Assembly: GCF_009734445.1 (NCBI RefSeq)
Contig: NZ_CP046457.1
Coordinates: forward strand, 2,164,001 to 2,228,000
Length of the DNA: 64,000 nucleotides
Direction of reading: 5' to 3'
Origin: Candidatus Syntrophocurvum alkaliphilum
GTDB lineage: Bacteria; Bacillota; Syntrophomonadia; Syntrophomonadales; Syntrophomonadaceae
The translations under genes and the position numbers were made by a program. Below the pieces are notes generated by a model. It saw only the letters and a program-made list of their open reading frames with translations, did no database searches and had not been told where the DNA came from. Positions 61,234-64,000 of the stretch are shown here, piece by piece. The stretch's first letter is position 1; every line of letters starts with the position of its first letter.

Positions 61234-61615
61234 TAAAGTTGATGAACTCACCTTAAGAGAGTATTCGCCGGTAATACTTGCTTATATTGGTGATGCAGTT
61301 TTTGAGCTTTTTGTTAGAACATATTTAGTTGCAGAAGGCAATAGAAAAATTAAAAATATTCATAAAAATACAACTGAATATGTTAAAGCCGAAAGTCAAG
61401 CAAAAGCAGTAAGATATCTATATGACGAATTAAATGAAGATGAAAAAGAAATAGTGCTACGAGGTCGCAATGCAAAAAGCACACCTCCAAAACATGCTGA
61501 TTACATGGATTATAGAATGAGTACTGGTTTTGAGGCTCTTTTAGGGTATCTTTATTTAAAAGGCGATAAACAAAGGCTTGCTTATCTAGTAAATCAAGTG
61601 TTAGAAAGTGATTAA
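61220..61615 (+). CDS. mrnC: Mini-ribonuclease III
   Basis: 131 residues, RNase III fold without a dsRNA-binding domain: LAYIGDAVFELFVRTYL and MSTGFEALLGYLYL carry the catalytic Asp/Glu. Matures 23S rRNA ends in B. subtilis. TTG 61220 overlaps the cysS end by 14 bases. Confidence 0.93.
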   Translation: MLIYDKVDELTLREYSPVILAYIGDAVFELFVRTYLVAEGNRKIKNIHKNTTEYVKAESQAKAVRYLYDELNEDEKEIVLRGRNAKSTPPKHADYMDYRMSTGFEALLGYLYLKGDKQRLAYLVNQVLESD

Positions 61616-61625
61616 TTATTAATAT

Positions 61626-61664
61626 AAAGACAGACGAGGACTTTTGGTCAGCGTCTGTCTTTTG
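61626..61664 (+). terminator. Terminator after mrnC
   Basis: AAAGACAGACG (61626-61636) pairs with CGTCTGTCTTT (61652-61662), then TTGTG. Confidence 0.8.
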
Positions 61665-61694
61665 TGAATATTATTGATTAGTACATAATAATTT

Positions 61695-61925
61695 TGATTC
61701 TGTTGCAAAAAGTAACTACAAAAAACATAAGGCCGAGCAAACATGTTTATCTAAGTCCTTAAGTAGCAAGGCGTGGAGCATAGATTACGGTTAAGTATAA
61801 ATGAAATTCACCTTAGATAATAAGTGCTAAGCCAAAATGAAGATAAAGAAACGATGAGCGGTGTGATAAACATGTTTGCTCAGCCGATTCCATAGCCTAA
61901 GTTTAGCTTCTCGCAGTAGAACCCA
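61695..61925 (+). repeat. MITE-like structured repeat A, long form
   Basis: Complete long form, 231 bp, in the 341-base gap between mrnC and thyX. Left flank ATTTT and right flank ATTAT are four of five identical. The internal inverted repeat is intact. Confidence 0.85.
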
Positions 61926-61956
61926 TTATTACATATAAAAAATGGAGTGAAAATCA

Positions 61957-62736
61957 TTGAAAACCCAACTAAAAGTTGAGCTTATTGAATTTACCCCTAA
62001 TCCAGAAAAGCTTGTGGCAGCAGCTGCTAAGCTTTGTTATGCATCATTTGGGGTTGAAAACATTATGGATGACTTAGATGAGAATAAAACTACAAACTTT
62101 ATTTCTATGTTAAATTCAATTGGCCATGAAAGTCCAATAGAACATGTTAGCTACACATTTGCTATATCAGGTGTAAGTAGAGCTCTACTAGCACAAATTA
62201 CACGGCATAGGCTAGCTAGTTATAGTGTAAGATCCCAACGTTATGTAAATGAAAAGCAATTCGAATACATAATTCCACCCGAAATTGAAAATATGCCTGA
62301 AGCTAAGGAATTATACATAAAAGCAATGGAAGAGGACCAAAAAACATACCTTAAATTATCTGAGTTACTAAAAAATAAACATAAAGAAGAATTAATAGCA
62401 TCTGGAGTTGATCCAATTGAAGCTGATAAAAAAGCTGAAAAAAAGGGTAATGAAGATGCGCGTTTTATTTTGCCTAATGCCTGTGAAACTAAAATGGTTG
62501 TAACTATGAATGCTCGTAGTCTAAACAATTTCTTCAATTTAAGATGTTGCAGTAGAGCTCAATGGGAAATACGAGATTTAGCAACAGAGATGTTAAAGCT
62601 AGTTCGCAAAGTTTCCCCAACTCTATTTGCCAAATCTGGTCCCCCATGTTATGCATACGGTAAATGCCCTGAGGGTAAAATGAGTTGTGGTAGCATAAAA
62701 CATGTAAAAGAAAAGTTTACAAATCTAATATTATAA
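61957..62736 (+). CDS. thyX: Flavin-dependent thymidylate synthase
   Basis: Makes dTMP from dUMP with FAD, NADPH and methylene-THF. 259 residues. ThyX motif in ITRHRLASYSVRSQRYVN (RHRx7S form). TTG start after GGAGTGA. A ComEB dCMP deaminase at 29 kb would supply dUMP. Flanked on both sides by repeat A copies. Confidence 0.95.
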   Translation: MKTQLKVELIEFTPNPEKLVAAAAKLCYASFGVENIMDDLDENKTTNFISMLNSIGHESPIEHVSYTFAISGVSRALLAQITRHRLASYSVRSQRYVNEKQFEYIIPPEIENMPEAKELYIKAMEEDQKTYLKLSELLKNKHKEELIASGVDPIEADKKAEKKGNEDARFILPNACETKMVVTMNARSLNNFFNLRCCSRAQWEIRDLATEMLKLVRKVSPTLFAKSGPPCYAYGKCPEGKMSCGSIKHVKEKFTNLIL

Positions 62737-62753
62737 TTTTGAATTTTGAATTT

Positions 62754-62983
62754 TGATTCTGCTGCAAAAAGTAACTACAAACAAGCTTAAGGCTGAGCAA
62801 ACATGTTTATCTAAGTCCTTAAGTAGCAAGGCGTGGTGTATAGATCACAACTAAGTATAAATAAAAAATCATTTTAGATAATAAGTGCTAAGCTAAAATG
62901 GAGGTAAAGACCGATGAGTGGCGTGATAAACATTTTGCTCAGCCGATTCCATATCTAAGTTTAGCTTTTTTGCAGTGAAATCA
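62754..62983 (+). repeat. MITE-like structured repeat A, long form
   Basis: 230 bp in the 279-base gap between thyX and rlmB. Internally closest to copy 2 at 22.6 kb (shared AAAAAATCATT and GGAGGTAAAG-like bases). One arm of the inverted repeat has lost bases (AAACATTTTGCTC). No perfect flanking duplication. Confidence 0.85.
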
Positions 62984-63015
62984 TAATTAAAAATTAAATA
63001 GTGTAGGAGGCTTTT

Positions 63016-63783
63016 ATGAAGGAAAAGATTGCTGGTGTTAATAGCATCATGGAAGCAATTAAAGGTGGTAGAAAGATACATAAAATATATATACAAAACG
63101 GTCGAGCGGGGAAAAAAATAGAAGACTTAATTAACTTGGCGCAAAAGAGGGGAATTTATATTCAAACTGTTGAAAAACAACGTCTTGATCAGATGTATAC
63201 GATAACTAATCACCAAGGTGTTGTAGCCCAAGTTGAAAATTATGAGTATTCAGAAATTGAAGAGGTTTTAGAAAAAGCCGCCCTAAAAGGTGAAAAACCG
63301 TTTATAATAATATTAGATAGTATTGAAGATCCTCAAAATCTAGGATCAATAATTAGAACGGCTGAATGTGCCGGAGTACATGGTATAGTAATACCGCGTC
63401 ATAACTCAGCTGAAGTTACTAGCGCTGTATCTAAAGCATCGTCTGGAGCAGTTGAACATATACATATAGTTCGCGAAAAAAATTTAGTGAACATTATAAA
63501 ATATTTAAAAGAGCAGGGGATGTGGATTATTGGTGCAGATATGTCCGCATCAGATAACTTTTTTCAAACAGACATTCCTACACCGGCAACAATAGTTATA
63601 GGATCTGAAGGCAAGGGTATAAGGCGTCTTATTAAGGAAAACTGTGATATGCTTGTGAAAATTCCTATGAAAGGCAAAATAAACTCTTTAAACGCATCTA
63701 TAGCTGCTGCTTTATTAGTGTTTGAAGTAGTGCGGCAAGATGAGAAAAATGAGGAAATAAATGAAAGCAGTACTAATAGTTGA
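63016..63783 (+). CDS. rlmB: 23S rRNA (guanosine-2'-O-)-methyltransferase, TrmH/RlmB family
   Basis: 255 residues. Small N-terminal substrate-binding domain (AGVNSIMEAIKGGRKIHKIYI) and SPOUT domain with DSIEDPQNLGSIIRTAEC, IVIGSEGKGIRRL and IPMKGKINSLNASIAAAL, the three knot motifs. ATG after AGGAGG. Overlaps the next gene by 23 bases. Confidence 0.93.
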   Translation: MKEKIAGVNSIMEAIKGGRKIHKIYIQNGRAGKKIEDLINLAQKRGIYIQTVEKQRLDQMYTITNHQGVVAQVENYEYSEIEEVLEKAALKGEKPFIIILDSIEDPQNLGSIIRTAECAGVHGIVIPRHNSAEVTSAVSKASSGAVEHIHIVREKNLVNIIKYLKEQGMWIIGADMSASDNFFQTDIPTPATIVIGSEGKGIRRLIKENCDMLVKIPMKGKINSLNASIAAALLVFEVVRQDEKNEEINESSTNS

Positions 63784-64000
63784 TGGTTATAATATAATAA
63801 ACTCATGGTCAGAGTTAAACGAATTAAAAAACTCAGCATTAGAATTAGCTAGAGAAAAACTAATTGACATAATGATTAATTATGCTGGTTACTTAAATTA
63901 TAAAATTTATATTGTATTTGATGGGCAAAGCAATAAGGGGCAAGAAAAAGTTTATTATTCCTCAGAAGTTGAAGTAGTATTTTCTAATTCAGAAGAGACA
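63761..64000 (+). CDS. YacP-like NYN-domain RNase (3' end outside window)
   Basis: ATG 63761, open to the end of the window (80 codons). Opening KAVLIVDGYNIINSW with the NYN/PIN Asp and IYIVFDG strand match YacP (Rae1), the ribosome-associated endonuclease encoded after rlmB in B. subtilis. GAGG eight bases upstream. Truncated by the window edge. Confidence 0.85.
   Translation, partial: MKAVLIVDGYNIINSWSELNELKNSALELAREKLIDIMINYAGYLNYKIYIVFDGQSNKGQEKVYYSSEVEVVFSNSEET

Overview
The window is a gene-dense, AT-rich (roughly one third G+C) piece of chromosome from an endospore-forming, low-GC Gram-positive bacterium, almost certainly a member of the Clostridia in the broad sense. Evidence seen directly: Spo0F, SpoIID and SpoIIID; SLH-domain surface protein; Mbl; CtsR/McsA/McsB/ClpC; a tRNA-Cys-type T-box; strong AGGAGG ribosome binding sites and frequent TTG/GTG starts. 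Several blocks keep the gene order of Bacillus subtilis: rpoE-pyrG-spo0F-fba-tal-glpX-rho-rpmE; prfA-prmC-sua5-mntP-ywlE-rpiB-glyA; the atp operon followed by ywmB-murA-spoIID-spoIIID-mbl-flhO; and ctsR-mcsA-mcsB-clpC-radA-disA-yacL-ispD-ispF-gltX-cysE-cysS-mrnC-(thyX)-rlmB-yacP. I cannot name the genus. No rRNA, tRNA, CRISPR array, prophage or intact transposase gene is visible.

Layout. 1-2.3 kb: the end of an unidentified gene and an SLH surface protein. 2.6-7.3 kb: a stress-type protein, argS, a short RNA polymerase delta-like protein, a metallo-beta-lactamase-fold hydrolase and pyrG. 7.5-11.3 kb: FemAB-type transferase, alanine racemase, SppA and a Yip1 membrane protein. 11.3-16.2 kb: spo0F, central carbon enzymes and rho. 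16.3-19.5 kb: LysM/M23 endopeptidase, a radical SAM protein and a YhaM nuclease. 19.6-22.1 kb (minus strand): a YbjQ protein and a GntR-regulated ABC transporter. 22.3-29.9 kb: rpmE, prfA and the ywl cluster with an rpiB-glyA fusion. 30.1-37.0 kb: the full F1Fo ATP synthase operon. 37.2-46.3 kb: two tiny membrane proteins, ywmB, murA, spoIID, spoIIID, mbl, flhO, a TagA-type transferase and a very long FtsA-like protein. 46.5-64 kb: the ctsR operon, radA, disA, yacL, isoprenoid genes, the Cys T-box with cysE-cysS, then mrnC, thyX, rlmB and yacP.

The most unusual layer is between the genes. A family of small structured repeats (six copies of about 215-231 bp, three shortened copies of about 63-101 bp) has imperfect terminal inverted repeats, perfect 5-bp flanking duplications at three copies, and a long internal inverted repeat. 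The short forms look like deletions between two copies of a palindromic decamer. This is a MITE-like, non-autonomous element with no transposase in the window. A second two-hairpin repeat (two copies) seems to be a landing site for the first.

Other unusual points are gene-level: an in-frame RpiB-GlyA fusion that keeps an internal ribosome binding site; a Sua5 gene without any canonical start codon and without the usual interdomain linker motif; a CysS with a duplicated C-terminal module; an FtsA relative with a long repeat-rich tail; a spoIIID ribosome binding site that can be buried in a hairpin; and both halves of the protein-arginine phosphorylation cycle (McsB kinase, YwlE-type phosphatase) in one window.
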